From Pseudomonas nabeulensis (GTDB lineage: Bacteria > Pseudomonadota > Gammaproteobacteria > Pseudomonadales > Pseudomonadaceae): a stretch of 64,000 bases of DNA. The stretch's first letter is position 1. Every line of letters begins with the position of its first letter. The DNA is taken from assembly GCF_004682045.1 (NCBI RefSeq), contig NZ_QUZT01000007.1, positions 62,001 through 126,000 on the forward strand, given 5' to 3'. The translations under genes and the position numbers were made by a program. The notes beneath the pieces were generated by a model. It was not told where the DNA came from and made no database searches. It saw only the letters and a list, made by a program, of their open reading frames with translations. This document shows positions 8,615 to 18,736 of this stretch, in pieces.

Positions 8615-9712
8615 TCAGCGCTGATCCAATTCAGGCAGTTCCAGGGTTTCGCGCTTGGCATCCTCATCCAGTTCACGCAAGGTGCGATAGATGAACGCCA
8701 CCGCCTGCAACGTCTCACGCGGAATATTCGCGCCGCGCTTTCGCTTATAGAGCGTGCGCGCCAACCACACGCATTGAATCACCGGAATGTCCGCCGCCTT
8801 GGCCCGGTCAATCAATTTCCGAGCCTCGGCGTCGGTGCCTTTTTCGACCAACAGCGGCAGCGGCGTTTCACCGGGACGGTAGTACAAGGCGACTGCAAAG
8901 TGAGTCGGGTTGACCACCAGCATGTCGGACTCTTCCAGCTTCGGCAGCTTGACCTTCGGCTCCTCGTTCGCCAACTCATAAGCCAACTGGCGACGCTGGC
9001 CCTTGACGTGAGGATCGCCCTCCATCTCCTTGTACTCCTTGACCACCTCCACCTGGGTCATGCGCATGCGCTTGGCAAAAAAGTATTTTTGCAGCGCCAG
9101 GTCGATCAGCGCCATCACCAGCAGCAAGCCCAGGCATACGTGCAGCAAGTGTCGAAACAACACAATCAAGGCTTGGACATAACTCGGCAGGTCACTGCTG
9201 GCCAGGCTGATCAGCGCGCCCAATGCCGGGCCGATCACTACGTACAGAATCAGCCCCAGCAGCACAGCCTTGGTCAATCCCATCAACAGGTTCATTACCG
9301 ACTGGCCGGAAAACATCTGCTTGGCTTGATTGAGCGGGTTGAGCCGATTGAAATCGGGTTTTAACGTGTGCGGGGCGACCAGCATGCCGAACTGCAGCCA
9401 GCTGCTGATCAGTTTCACCGCAATTGCCACGCCAGCCATCAACAAGGCAAACGAGAAAAACACCCACAGGCCCTCCAGCAGCACCTCCTCCAACGCGCGC
9501 ACGAAGGGTTGGTCCATGCGACGCATGGGCAGCACCATCAATTGTTGGAACCGTTGCATGCTGGGCTCGGCGGTGAACAGCGCAATCTCGCTCAAGGCGG
9601 TCAGCACCAGCAACTTGCCGACATCCTGGCTTTGTGCGACCTGGCCCTTCTTGCGCTGGTCACGCAGTTTCTTGGGGGTGGCCGCGTGTTTTTTCTCCCC
9701 GGAATCACTCAC
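8615..9712 (-). CDS. rscU: Type III secretion export apparatus switch protein (SctU/HrcU)
   Basis: Inner-membrane component that controls the change in export substrate. 365 residues. Four hydrophobic helices lie in the first 210 residues, and the cytoplasmic domain carries the self-cleavage motif NPTH (268-271). The N-terminus KKHAATPKKLRDQRKKGQ is typical of the FlhB/YscU family. It is the last gene of the ten-gene leftward operon and its start overlaps the rscT stop by 4 bases. Confidence 0.97.
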   Translation of the reverse strand: MSDSGEKKHAATPKKLRDQRKKGQVAQSQDVGKLLVLTALSEIALFTAEPSMQRFQQLMVLPMRRMDQPFVRALEEVLLEGLWVFFSFALLMAGVAIAVKLISSWLQFGMLVAPHTLKPDFNRLNPLNQAKQMFSGQSVMNLLMGLTKAVLLGLILYVVIGPALGALISLASSDLPSYVQALIVLFRHLLHVCLGLLLVMALIDLALQKYFFAKRMRMTQVEVVKEYKEMEGDPHVKGQRRQLAYELANEEPKVKLPKLEESDMLVVNPTHFAVALYYRPGETPLPLLVEKGTDAEARKLIDRAKAADIPVIQCVWLARTLYKRKRGANIPRETLQAVAFIYRTLRELDEDAKRETLELPELDQR

Positions 9713-10497
9713 GCGCCAGCCCCCCGGAACATCAGGCCAAGGGCAGGCTTGAGATCACCCAGCAAGCTCATGCGGCCGACAATCAGGTCTTGCAGCAACG
9801 GCAAATACAGCAGCAAAAACGCCACGCCGGCCAGGCACTTGACCGGCATCGCCAACGACGACACTTGCAACTGTGGGCTGTACAGACTCAGCAGCGCCAC
9901 GCCGAATTCCAGCAATAGCAACACGGCAATAAAGGGTGCCGCGTACAGCATCATATGGGTGAAGGTATCGCCCATCAGTCCCAGAAACACGGCGAAGCCA
10001 TCGGCCGACGGCAGGGGCACCCAGATGGTGGCAGGCCAGATCAGGTAGCTGTCCCAGATGACTTGGGTGAGCACGCCCAAGCCCAGGGTCACCATCAACA
10101 GGAAAATCGCCAACTGCTTGAACATATGGCCGATGGGGGTGGCATCCGGTCCGAGGGACGGGTTGATCTGCCCCCCCGTCAGCGCGCCGCGCTGGTTGTC
10201 CAGTAGCGCCCCCACCGACTCGAACAACCAGAACGGCATGGACAACAACACGCCGAGCAGCACACCCAGGGCGGTTTCCTTCAACACCAGCCCGGCGATC
10301 ATCACTGCCGAATATTCCTGGCCCTGTAGGGCGGCATGAATGGCCGGTGTCGGAATCAATGCCATGACCATCACGATGACGTGTCGGGGCATACCGCGAA
10401 TATGCTGGAAACAAAACGCCGGCACCAGAATCGCACAGGGATAGATACGCGCCATGCCAATCACCAGGCTGGGCAGATACTCAAGATAAACCTGCAT
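9709..10497 (-). CDS. rscT: Type III secretion export apparatus protein SctT/HrcT
   Basis: Polytopic inner-membrane protein of the FliR/SpaR/YscT family that forms the core export gate together with SctR and SctS. 262 residues with at least six hydrophobic segments and the conserved GQINPSLGPDATPIG segment near the middle. It starts 11 bases after the rscS stop and overlaps rscU by 4 bases. Confidence 0.95.
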   Translation of the reverse strand: MQVYLEYLPSLVIGMARIYPCAILVPAFCFQHIRGMPRHVIVMVMALIPTPAIHAALQGQEYSAVMIAGLVLKETALGVLLGVLLSMPFWLFESVGALLDNQRGALTGGQINPSLGPDATPIGHMFKQLAIFLLMVTLGLGVLTQVIWDSYLIWPATIWVPLPSADGFAVFLGLMGDTFTHMMLYAAPFIAVLLLLEFGVALLSLYSPQLQVSSLAMPVKCLAGVAFLLLYLPLLQDLIVGRMSLLGDLKPALGLMFRGAGA

Positions 10498-10507
10498 AGG
10501 TGTTGCC

Positions 10508-10771
10508 TCAGGAGAGTGCCGAGCGGGCGATCATGTCGAAGGTCAGGTTGATCAGCTGGATCAGCTCCACACCAATCCAGCGGCCTGTCATCACCAGCGT
10601 GACGCCCACCGCCACCAGCTTGATACCGAACGGCAGGGTCTGGTCCTGGATCTGCATCAAGGCCTGCACCAGCGAGGTCAACACACCGACAATCACCGCC
10701 ACGATCAGCGGCGGCGCCGACAGCACTACCACCAGCAGCATGCCCTGTTTGAACAGGATGATCGGGTCCAT
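10508..10771 (-). CDS. rscS: Type III secretion export apparatus protein SctS/HrcS
   Basis: 87 residues of the FliQ family with two transmembrane helices (about 10-33 and 50-72) and the conserved QIQDQTLPFGIKL loop between them. The frame is open to 10837, but the ATG at 10771 gives the family length, begins with the typical MDPIILFKQG and lies 7 bases after the rscR stop. Confidence 0.95.
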   Translation of the reverse strand: MDPIILFKQGMLLVVVLSAPPLIVAVIVGVLTSLVQALMQIQDQTLPFGIKLVAVGVTLVMTGRWIGVELIQLINLTFDMIARSALS

Positions 10772-10778
10772 AAGCGCC

Positions 10779-11432
10779 TCAGAGGTAGGACAGAAACAGG
10801 CTGTCGAGCAACCGCGACCACCCGGAGACCAACACAAACAGCAGCAACTTGAGGGGCAGTGAAATGGTCATGGGCGAGACCATTTGCATCCCCAGCGCCA
10901 GCAACAGGTTGGACACGATCAAATCGATGACGATAAACGGGATGTAGATCAGGAACCCGATCTCGAACCCTGACTGCAACTGCGACAACACGTAGGCCGG
11001 TATCAGCAGGACCAGGTCGTCGCGATGGGTGGACTCGGCCAGTTCCGCCGGCCACATGCGCACGCTGTTTTCCACCAGGTGCGTGAGGATGTCAGGGTCG
11101 GTATTGCGCTTCATGAACGTGCGCAGCGGCTGGATCGCGTGGGTGCTGGTGTCCTGGAAAGCCTGCACGCTGCTCATGTCCACCGGGGTTACCTTGACCG
11201 CCTGCGCGATTTCATAGCCGACCGGCGCCATGATGAACAGTGTGGCCGCCAGGGCAATGCCGTTGATCGCCATGCTCGGCGGCACCTGCTGCACACCCAG
11301 GGCATTGCGCGTAATCATCAGCACAATCACGATTTTCAGGAACGCCGTGCACACGATCAGCAACATCGGCATCAACGACACGGCGCCGAGAAACAACGCC
11401 AACAGGAAGGGATCGATCCCCTGGAAACTCAT
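10779..11432 (-). CDS. rscR: Type III secretion export apparatus protein SctR/HrcR
   Basis: 217 residues of the FliP/SpaP family; makes the pore ring of the export gate. It shows the family segments [20 protein letters not shown] and [20 protein letters not shown] (the FliP signature) and four hydrophobic helices. The start overlaps the rscQ stop by 4 bases. Confidence 0.97.
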   Translation of the reverse strand: MSFQGIDPFLLALFLGAVSLMPMLLIVCTAFLKIVIVLMITRNALGVQQVPPSMAINGIALAATLFIMAPVGYEIAQAVKVTPVDMSSVQAFQDTSTHAIQPLRTFMKRNTDPDILTHLVENSVRMWPAELAESTHRDDLVLLIPAYVLSQLQSGFEIGFLIYIPFIVIDLIVSNLLLALGMQMVSPMTISLPLKLLLFVLVSGWSRLLDSLFLSYL

Positions 11433-12460
11433 CGCGTAAAAATCACACGGGACAACTGCAAGCCCAGCCGCCCATCCACATCCACCAGCTTGCCCTGACC
11501 GATGGGGCGTTCACAGTAATACAGGCCCGCCATGCCCGGCGCGTATCCGGACACGCCCACCACCGCACCAGGCGCCAGCTGGCGCAACTCCCCCAGGGAC
11601 AACTGCAGCGTGCCGCAGCGCACGCTCAAGTTCATCTGCAATTCGTCGAACGGCTCATGCCCGAGCACATCGACCGCTGCCGGACTCCCCTCAGGGGAAG
11701 ACTCGCCCCAGTCGTAGCCCTGGCCCTGATTAGCTAACACTTCATCCACACCTAAATCCTCGATAGAAAAAAGAGTAAAGCGCAACGGCCCACTGTCATC
11801 GGCCAAGCGCCCGTGCAGGCGATAGAGCCCCAGGCATACATGGCCTTCGCCGCGGGGATTGAATAGCGCGGGGTTCAACATCAGCACGTCCCCCGGCCGC
11901 AGGTTGCTCACCTGCCCGACAGGTAATTGCGAGCGCCCAAGCAGCAGCGACACCGAGAGCGGAAACAACCCAGGAAGCGGCTGCGCCAGCGCTTGCCAGG
12001 GACCGGCAGCACATAAAGCAAGGAAGGCATCCGGTGCCATCTCCAGGCGGTCGACGACCCGTGACGCGCCCAATGTCACCGTGAGTCGACAGCAGAATGC
12101 GGCCGGCGGCACGCTCGGCTGCAAGCGCAGGAACCCCAGCAGCGACTGCACTTGCGGGCTGAGCTGATGCTGGAAGAACGCCCAGAACCACGCGTCCGGG
12201 TCATTACCTTGTGCGGCTAATGTCACAGGGCATTCACCGAGCAAGCTCAGAACGGGGCCCGGCTCACCGAACGCCAACACGCCACAGGCGGTTTCGAAGC
12301 CTACGGCGGGCTGCCCAATGGGCGCATCACCTGGCTCCAGGATTAACTCGCCGTGCTGTCCAGCAGCCTCGAACGACAGGCGCAAGCCACGCCCTAACCG
12401 ACGCACGGCGGCTGCGGTAGCGCTGTCGACAGCCGGTAATGTCAGCGGTGAAATCATCAT
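11429..12460 (-). CDS. rscQ: Type III secretion C-ring protein SctQ/HrcQ (undivided)
   Basis: 343 residues from the ATG at 12460, whose ATGA overlaps the rspP stop; the frame is open further upstream to 12553 but within rspP. The C-terminal 75 residues form a SpoA/SPOA domain ([18 protein letters not shown] then [33 protein letters not shown]). In P. syringae the same protein is encoded by two genes, hrcQA and hrcQB; here one continuous gene covers both parts. A second SpoA-like region lies around residues 180-240 ([17 protein letters not shown]). It makes the sorting platform below the basal body. Confidence 0.93.
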   Translation of the reverse strand: MMISPLTLPAVDSATAAAVRRLGRGLRLSFEAAGQHGELILEPGDAPIGQPAVGFETACGVLAFGEPGPVLSLLGECPVTLAAQGNDPDAWFWAFFQHQLSPQVQSLLGFLRLQPSVPPAAFCCRLTVTLGASRVVDRLEMAPDAFLALCAAGPWQALAQPLPGLFPLSVSLLLGRSQLPVGQVSNLRPGDVLMLNPALFNPRGEGHVCLGLYRLHGRLADDSGPLRFTLFSIEDLGVDEVLANQGQGYDWGESSPEGSPAAVDVLGHEPFDELQMNLSVRCGTLQLSLGELRQLAPGAVVGVSGYAPGMAGLYYCERPIGQGKLVDVDGRLGLQLSRVIFTR

Positions 12461-12909
12461 GAGTCGTTTGAGGCCGTCAACGACAGGTAAACGGGCTGCC
12501 GCAGATCGGCGCTCAGGCGATCCTGACAGCGTTGGCGTACGTGACCCAGCCACACCCGTGCATGCGCGTCCTCGGGATCCAGCTCCACGTGCCAGGCGCC
12601 TCGCTCATGCCGAACACTGACGTCGACCCGCCCCAGGCGCGGCAAGAAAAACGCAGCCTGCAGCGGCCATTGGGTGGTGGTATTCAGGCGCGACACCAGT
12701 TGCTCGGCAAAGGCCTCGACCTGCGCCTGGTCACTACGCGTCATGGGCGCCCTCAAGGAACTGCCGCGCTCCTCCCCGCCGCCCTCGTGGCCAAACAATT
12801 GCGAAAAGAACCGCCCCGGCTCCCATGGCAACACTGCACCGGGCGTCGACTCGCGCTCGTCACGGGCTGGGCGCGGGCGTTCGGGCTTGCTGGACGAAAC
12901 CTGGGTCAT
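12457..12909 (-). CDS. rspP: Type III secretion HrpP-like substrate-switch/length-control protein
   Basis: 150 residues from the ATG at 12909, which overlaps the rspO stop; the frame is open to 12969 but inside rspO. The first third is Pro/Arg/Glu-rich and probably disordered. The last 80 residues resemble the globular T3S4-type domain found in HrpP/YscP/FliK (LPRLGRVDVSVRHERGAWHV, DRLSADL). The family interacts with SctU to switch export and is itself secreted. Weakly conserved, so position counts heavily. Confidence 0.8.
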   Translation of the reverse strand: MTQVSSSKPERPRPARDERESTPGAVLPWEPGRFFSQLFGHEGGGEERGSSLRAPMTRSDQAQVEAFAEQLVSRLNTTTQWPLQAAFFLPRLGRVDVSVRHERGAWHVELDPEDAHARVWLGHVRQRCQDRLSADLRQPVYLSLTASNDS

Positions 12910-13319
12910 GGCAGCTCCTGGGCCAGCAGGGTCGAAAGCTCCTGCAGCTTTTCGACTTGGCGCAGGCATTGGCTGACCTGCTTTTGTGCGTTTAGTACAT
13001 CGATCAACTGGGCGTCTTTTTGCTCATGCAGGGTGAGTAAACGGTCCTCCTCACTGCGGGTATCGGCGCACAGCCGATGTTCCTTGGCAGTCCAGGATTG
13101 GAGCGTCTGTAACGTCATGACCTGCCCCTGGTGTTCGCTCAATAACTGCGCGCTTTGTTCGGCCTGCTGTTGGCGTCTCTGCACCAGTGCGCCCTGCGCA
13201 TGCTCGATGTGCTTCACCAACGTTTGCTGCTGGCGCTTCGCCTCGCGCAACGTGCGCTCGGCGCGATCGGCACGGTGCCTGCGCAGACCCCGTAGGGTCT
13301 CCAGTTCAGAAAGGGACAT
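12906..13319 (-). CDS. rspO: Type III secretion coiled-coil stalk protein HrpO (SctO)
   Basis: 137 residues made almost entirely of a charged, Gln/Arg/Glu-rich coiled coil without membrane segments, like YscO/FliJ, the stalk that sits in the ATPase hexamer and contacts SctV. It lies directly after the ATPase gene (14-base overlap) and before rspP (4-base overlap), the invariable N-O-P order. Confidence 0.88.
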   Translation of the reverse strand: MSLSELETLRGLRRHRADRAERTLREAKRQQQTLVKHIEHAQGALVQRRQQQAEQSAQLLSEHQGQVMTLQTLQSWTAKEHRLCADTRSEEDRLLTLHEQKDAQLIDVLNAQKQVSQCLRQVEKLQELSTLLAQELP

Positions 13320-14664
13320 AGGCCGTCAGCTCCGTCAGTTGCTCAAGGGTGGAGGTCATGGGTGAGGGCTCGCGCAAGTCCTGGCGCAGGAAACCGTCGA
13401 CGGCCTGCCGGCTCTCCACCGCACGGTCGGTGAGCGCGTCGTTGCCGGCCTGGTATTCCCCCAGCTTAAGCATCAGTTCTATCTGCTGGTACGCCGACAA
13501 CAGCCGCCGTAGCGCGGTGCCCGCCTGTATGTGCGCGGGCTCGGCCACATTGCCCAGGATTCGCGAGAGGCTGGCCAGCACGTCCACTGCCGGGTAGTGC
13601 CCGCGTTCGGCGAGCTTGCGCGACAGCACGATATGGCCATCCAACAATGAGCGAACTTCATCGGCCACCGGATCACTCATGGAGTCCTGCTCGATCAGTA
13701 CGGTGTAGATCGCCGTGATCACGCCCTCTTGGGTCAAGCCGGCGCGCTCCACCAACCGTGGCAACAAGCTGTAGACCGACGGCGGCAAACCGCCCCGGCC
13801 CAACGGCTCCCCCGCTGCCAGGCCGATTTCACGTTGCGCCCGCGCAAAACGGGTCAGCGAATCGATCAACAGCAGCACCCGCTGGCCCTTGCGACGGAAG
13901 CCTTCGGCGAGTGCCGTGGCGGTAAACGCGGCACGTGCCCGCTCCATGCTGGACCGATCAGAGGTGGCACACACCAGCACCGCCTTGGCGCGCAACGTGT
14001 CGTCCAGTTCATGATCAAGAAACTCGCGCAGCTCCCGCCCGCGTTCGCCAATCAAGCCAAACACGATCACATCACAGGCAACGTTACGGGCGATCTCGGC
14101 CAACAGCGTGGTCTTGCCGCAACCGGCACCGGCAAACAGCCCGACGCGCTGGCCTTCGCCCAACGTCAGCAAGCCATCGATCGAACGCACGCCAGTGGCC
14201 AGGGCCTGGCTGATGCGCGGGCGCTCAGTGGGCAGCGGTGCTTCACACAGTACGGTGGTCGCGTCCGGCGTGTCGCCCTCGACAAACGCACCGGGGCCCT
14301 GCCCCGCAATCGGCCGCCCGAAACCATCAAGCACCTGGCCCAGCAAATCATCACCCACCCGCACGCGATGGGGCACACCCAAGCGCTGCACGCTCGCACC
14401 GACCTGCACCCCTTCGAGGTTACCCAATGCACTGAGCACCGCATCCTGGTGGTCGAAACCGATGATCTCGGCGAGCATGCTGTCACCGCCGGTTTTATCC
14501 ACCTTGCACAGGTCGCCGATGCGCGCCTGGGGCAATCGGCATTGCAACAACATGCCGTTGACCCGCTGGATACGCCCCCGCACCGCCACTGGCGAAAAAC
14601 TCGCCAGATGCCCGGCTTGGCGCAGTTGCCAGGCGTCGAGGCGGGCCTGTAGATCGTCGGTCAC
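13306..14664 (-). CDS. rscN: Type III secretion ATPase (SctN/HrcN)
   Basis: Hexameric ATPase at the cytoplasmic face that strips chaperones and unfolds substrates. 452 residues from the GTG at 14664 (GTGA overlap with rspQ). The P-loop GAGCGKTTL is near residue 170, the Walker B line VLLLIDSLTRFA near 265, and GGLPPSVYSLLPRLVERAG near 295, as in HrcN/FliI/F1-beta. All nucleotide-binding residues look intact. Confidence 0.97.
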   Translation of the reverse strand: MTDDLQARLDAWQLRQAGHLASFSPVAVRGRIQRVNGMLLQCRLPQARIGDLCKVDKTGGDSMLAEIIGFDHQDAVLSALGNLEGVQVGASVQRLGVPHRVRVGDDLLGQVLDGFGRPIAGQGPGAFVEGDTPDATTVLCEAPLPTERPRISQALATGVRSIDGLLTLGEGQRVGLFAGAGCGKTTLLAEIARNVACDVIVFGLIGERGRELREFLDHELDDTLRAKAVLVCATSDRSSMERARAAFTATALAEGFRRKGQRVLLLIDSLTRFARAQREIGLAAGEPLGRGGLPPSVYSLLPRLVERAGLTQEGVITAIYTVLIEQDSMSDPVADEVRSLLDGHIVLSRKLAERGHYPAVDVLASLSRILGNVAEPAHIQAGTALRRLLSAYQQIELMLKLGEYQAGNDALTDRAVESRQAVDGFLRQDLREPSPMTSTLEQLTELTAYVPF

Positions 14665-15557
14665 CAACGCACCTCGTAACGCTGCTGGCCGTCGAAAACC
14701 AGCCGACCGTTGTCGATGGAAACGAGGCGCAAACCGTCTACCTCGTCCCCCAGAAACAAGCGCTGCCCGCCTTCCAGGACGACGTGCCCATTCGGGCCGC
14801 CAACGATCTGGGTGATCTTGAACGGCGGTTGGTTGCTGGTCTCACGCACCCGACTCATAACCGGCACCGCACTGTCGAACTGCTCGGCAAAACGGGCGAG
14901 CATGCGCGACAGCAATGCCATTTGCTCCTGGGAAACATCGCCATTGAGTGAAATCTGCCCGTTGACCACCTGCAAGGTGACCCGCTGCGCCAAGTCGCGC
15001 TCGTTAAGCATCTTGAGTAACTGCTGGCGTACTTGCGGGGCCGTGGCCAGATCGGTTTTTGACGAAGAAGCCTGCATCAGTGACGCTTGGGGCTGACGCT
15101 CATCGGTGTTCATCATGCCCACCACCGTGATCAGCACAGCCACCACCAACAGCCCGCACATCAAACGTTTTTGGGTCGACGGCGCCATCGTACTCAGCGG
15201 CAAGGCCGGCGACGCGTCGTGGGGTTTCTGCGGGGCAGGTTCACTCGGCCATGGTTGGTCGGTGAGCGACACGCACAATCGAATGCCGCTGATGGAAAAC
15301 GGTACATCCGCTGCCAGGTCGGCAATCTGTGCCACCCTCTGCCCGGAGTAGTCCTGTATCAACCCTTCCTCGGCCTGCACGCACCAGCGCTCACCCATCC
15401 GGCGCAACCCAATGTGGCGGGCGGCTATCGCCGTATCGTTGAGCACCAGATCCGCGTCCGGGCTTGCACCGACGCACCATTGCTCGCCAAACAACGGTAA
15501 GGCAGCGCCCTGCTGCGAACCATTGAGCACACGCAGCTCAAACATCAGCGTACTCAT
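14661..15557 (-). CDS. rspQ: Type III secretion inner-membrane ring protein HrpQ (SctD)
   Basis: 298 residues. An N-terminal cytoplasmic FHA-like domain (about 1-100, with VGASPDADLVLNDTAIAARH) is followed by one transmembrane helix near 133-150 and a periplasmic part with BON/ring-type repeats (QVVNGQISLNGDVSQEQ). This is the outer inner-membrane ring that surrounds RscJ. It overlaps rscV and rscN by 4 bases each. Confidence 0.9.
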   Translation of the reverse strand: MSTLMFELRVLNGSQQGAALPLFGEQWCVGASPDADLVLNDTAIAARHIGLRRMGERWCVQAEEGLIQDYSGQRVAQIADLAADVPFSISGIRLCVSLTDQPWPSEPAPQKPHDASPALPLSTMAPSTQKRLMCGLLVVAVLITVVGMMNTDERQPQASLMQASSSKTDLATAPQVRQQLLKMLNERDLAQRVTLQVVNGQISLNGDVSQEQMALLSRMLARFAEQFDSAVPVMSRVRETSNQPPFKITQIVGGPNGHVVLEGGQRLFLGDEVDGLRLVSIDNGRLVFDGQQRYEVRW

Positions 15558-17647
15558 GCCACGGCCTCATGCAATTGACCGTCACCGTCCAAATCAAAAC
15601 GCCCCAGCACCTTTACCTTGGAGGCACTGCTCAGTTCCGCAAACGACAGCACGGGCACATGGTTGAACTCTTCCAGCAACAGGGTTCGCAAGGGGCTGCG
15701 CAGATCCTGCGCGACCAGCAGCACGCTCTTGCTTTTGGCACGCAGGGGGAAGGCCTGCTTGAGCAGGCCGATAAGCACCGCGCTGCTATCGTTGTCGAGG
15801 GCGAAGAACACCCCGGTCTGGGTCTGGCGCAGGGCCTCGCGCAGGATGTTTTCGGTCTGGGGCGACAGCAACCAGGCGTGCAGGCCGTCATCTTCGCAGT
15901 GCTGGTGGAAGATATGCGCCTTGAGGGCAACCCGCGCATAGTCGGCCAGCGCTTCCGGCTCACGCTCGTGCTGGCCATACTCGACCAGCGACTCGACAAT
16001 CAAGCGCACCGCACGCAGTGGTACGCCCTCACTGGCAAGCCGCTGCAACACCGCCGAAAAACGCGACAGCGGCATGATGCGTTGCAGCTCCTGCACCAGC
16101 TCGGGCTGACTGGTCTCCAGCCAGCTGAGGATCGATTTGCTCTCTTGCACGCCCAGAAACTGCGGACCACTGAGCATCATTGCCCGACTCATGCGTTCAA
16201 GGATCAAGGCCTGTGCGGTGAAGCGCTCCACCTGCTCGTCATCGAGCACAGGATGGTCCGGCGCCAACCATATCCACGCATCCTCTTCCCGTGATGCGTG
16301 GCCTCTTGTCCCCTCCTCCACCGTCGTTTTCAACGCGGCGTGTTCCACGGCTACCCACGGTCCGACTGTCGCCTTGAGTACCGGTATTTCATGCACGCAG
16401 AAACGCAGCTCGTCGTCCTCAAGCGTTGGCGAAAACTCGACTTCAAACGCCGGAAGCGTCAGGCCCAGGTTGGCCACCAGGCCATTGCGGGTCTGGCGAA
16501 TGCGTTGCATCAATTCGGTGGCGATGCGACTGCCGTGCAACTGGACGGGGAACTGCAGCAGGTAAGGTCGAGAAGGGTCGAAAGCGCGCAGGTCTTCATC
16601 GCCGTTTTCCTGTGCTGCAACGGTATCGGTGTCGGCGCCCTCAGGCAGGCTTTGTCGTTTGCGTTCCTGCGCGAGGTAATACCCCAGGCCGCCGGTTGCC
16701 AGCGCAATCAGGATAAACACCAGCGTGGGCATCCCAGGCAGCGCGGCAAACGCCAACATGCCCACCGAAGCGATCATCCAGCTCTTGGGCTCGCTGGTCA
16801 TTTGCCGGGCGATTTCAGTGCCCATATTGGTCACACCCCGTCGCCCATCCGGTGCGACGCGGGTGATGATCATGCCGGCGGTCAGGGAGATAAGCAGTGC
16901 CGGGATCTGTGCAATCAGGCCGTCGCCGATGGTCAATACCGAATACAACGCCATGGAATCGCCGGCGCTCATGCCGTGCTGGAACATGCCGGTGGAAAAT
17001 CCGCCCAGCAGGTTGATCACCACGATTACCAGGCCAGCAATCGCATCGCCCTTGACGAATTTCATCGCCCCGTCCATGGCGCCGAACAGCTGGCTCTCGC
17101 GAGATAACTGTTCACGTTTGTCCCGTGCCTGTGCGCCATCGATCAGACCCGCGCGCAAATCGCTGTCGATGGACATCTGCTTGCCAGGCATCGCGTCCAG
17201 GCTAAAACGCGCAGCCACTTCGGCCACCCGTTCCGAGCCCTTGGTGATCACCAGGAAGTTGACGATGGTGAGGATCATGAAGATCACCAGGCCCACAGCC
17301 AGGTTGCCACCCACCACGAAATTACCGAACGCCTCGACGATATCACCGGCGTCCTGTTCCAGCAGGATCAGGCGCGTGGTGGCGATCGACAGTGCCAGGC
17401 GGAACATGGTGGTCAGCAGCAAGATCGACGGAAAGGATGAGAACGCCAACGGCCCGGGCAGGTACAGCGCCAGCACGATCAACAGACAGGAAATACAGAT
17501 ATTGAGCGCAATCAGAATATCCACCAGCCAGGTCGGCAGCGGCACGATAAAGATAAACACGATGGCCATGACCACCACCGCGCCGAGCACTTCGGCCCGT
17601 TGTGCCACCTTGAGCAGTAACCGATTGACGGTCGCCAGCGCCGTCAC
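15554..17647 (-). CDS. rscV: Type III secretion major export gate protein (SctV/HrcV)
   Basis: 697 residues of the FlhA/LcrD/FHIPEP family. Seven to eight hydrophobic helices lie in the first 330 residues. The FHIPEP signature region includes DAMPGKQMSIDSDLRAGLID and SQLFGAMDGAMKFVKGDAIA. The C-terminal cytoplasmic half forms the nonameric ring that takes substrates. The first codon is GTG (17647-17645), overlapping the rspJ stop as GTGA. Confidence 0.97.
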   Translation of the reverse strand: MTALATVNRLLLKVAQRAEVLGAVVVMAIVFIFIVPLPTWLVDILIALNICISCLLIVLALYLPGPLAFSSFPSILLLTTMFRLALSIATTRLILLEQDAGDIVEAFGNFVVGGNLAVGLVIFMILTIVNFLVITKGSERVAEVAARFSLDAMPGKQMSIDSDLRAGLIDGAQARDKREQLSRESQLFGAMDGAMKFVKGDAIAGLVIVVINLLGGFSTGMFQHGMSAGDSMALYSVLTIGDGLIAQIPALLISLTAGMIITRVAPDGRRGVTNMGTEIARQMTSEPKSWMIASVGMLAFAALPGMPTLVFILIALATGGLGYYLAQERKRQSLPEGADTDTVAAQENGDEDLRAFDPSRPYLLQFPVQLHGSRIATELMQRIRQTRNGLVANLGLTLPAFEVEFSPTLEDDELRFCVHEIPVLKATVGPWVAVEHAALKTTVEEGTRGHASREEDAWIWLAPDHPVLDDEQVERFTAQALILERMSRAMMLSGPQFLGVQESKSILSWLETSQPELVQELQRIMPLSRFSAVLQRLASEGVPLRAVRLIVESLVEYGQHEREPEALADYARVALKAHIFHQHCEDDGLHAWLLSPQTENILREALRQTQTGVFFALDNDSSAVLIGLLKQAFPLRAKSKSVLLVAQDLRSPLRTLLLEEFNHVPVLSFAELSSASKVKVLGRFDLDGDGQLHEAVA

Positions 17648-18708
17648 CCGTTGGCCCTCGAAGCATCACCCGTACGCGGGGAGAGTCTCTCCAGGCGAGT
17701 GAGTTCTTCCATCACCAACAGCACGTTGTGCAAACTGTCCTGGCGCCCCCGGTTGTCGCGCCACAACGCCAGCGGCAGGCCCTTGAGCAACGGATAAAGC
17801 CCGTTCAACGACACCAACTGACCGGTGGACGACTCCCCCGTCAGCTCCGAGGCCAGGCGCTGGACCTCGGCACATGCAATGCCACCGCCGGCATATCCCA
17901 GCAAGCGCTGCAGCAATACCACTGCGTCATGTTCGACCTTGAGGCGCTGGATCAACCCTTCGCAGTTGCTCAGCACACTGCCCAACTGCCCGCAGCTTTG
18001 CAGCCCCAGCAACAGTGTGCGCAGTTTTGCGCAGGGAATCGATGCGGCACGTGCCGCGATATCGTCAGCCAAGGCCCGGCGCATCACATTAAGACCCGCG
18101 GCAAATTGCTCGCCGCCATACACCCCCAGCAGTGACTGCATCATGGCCGCCAGGGATTGGCGTACCACCACACTGGCGTAGTAGAGCGCGCGCACCGCTT
18201 GGCGCTCTTGAGGGTCGTCAGTGGCGGCCTGCAACGCCATGGCAATGTTCAGGCCTGCACGGATTTCCCGCTCATAACGCACCTCGAGCCTGGCCAGGGC
18301 ATCACGCGCCAATGCCACGTCGGCCCTGCGCACCTCGGCTTCTGCCTGAGCCGTCACCTGACGGAGTACGACATACGTACGGGCAGGGTCATTGCCGGTC
18401 AGCTCCAGCAACTTGTCGACGCTGGGTTGTTGCAACAATTGCAGGCGTACCTGGCGAGAGAGGGCTGCCAGACTCGTTTGGGCCGGATGCCCTAATTGGT
18501 CATACAGTTGTGGCAGCTGTTCAAGGGGCGTCACGCGAACCCCCATCGAACGGGGGTTGAGCGCCGTACCGTTAGCCACCACTTCCTGGTTGAACCGATT
18601 GACCAAGTCATCGACACCCGATGCCGTAGCTGGCGTGCGTGTGCTCGCTGCAGCACGTTGACCCAGGCTGTGGAGCGCTTGCACATCGGAAACGGATTCG
18701 ACTTTCAT
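17644..18708 (-). CDS. rspJ: Type III secretion gatekeeper HrpJ (SctW)
   Basis: 354 residues from the ATG at 18708 (N-terminus MKVESVSDVQALHSLG). It is an all-helical HrpJ/YopN/InvE-family gatekeeper that controls the order of secretion of translocators and effectors. The frame is open much further upstream, to a TTG at 18840, but a perfect hrp box occupies 18737-18765 inside that extension, so the promoter itself rules out the longer versions. The ATG lies 28 bases below the box. No good Shine-Dalgarno is visible, so translation start may be weak. First gene of the rspJ-rscU operon, divergent from rspL. Confidence 0.9.
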   Translation of the reverse strand: MKVESVSDVQALHSLGQRAAASTRTPATASGVDDLVNRFNQEVVANGTALNPRSMGVRVTPLEQLPQLYDQLGHPAQTSLAALSRQVRLQLLQQPSVDKLLELTGNDPARTYVVLRQVTAQAEAEVRRADVALARDALARLEVRYEREIRAGLNIAMALQAATDDPQERQAVRALYYASVVVRQSLAAMMQSLLGVYGGEQFAAGLNVMRRALADDIAARAASIPCAKLRTLLLGLQSCGQLGSVLSNCEGLIQRLKVEHDAVVLLQRLLGYAGGGIACAEVQRLASELTGESSTGQLVSLNGLYPLLKGLPLALWRDNRGRQDSLHNVLLVMEELTRLERLSPRTGDASRANG

Positions 18709-18736
18709 GGGCGGGCCGGTACAGGAAGTGTGTGCT

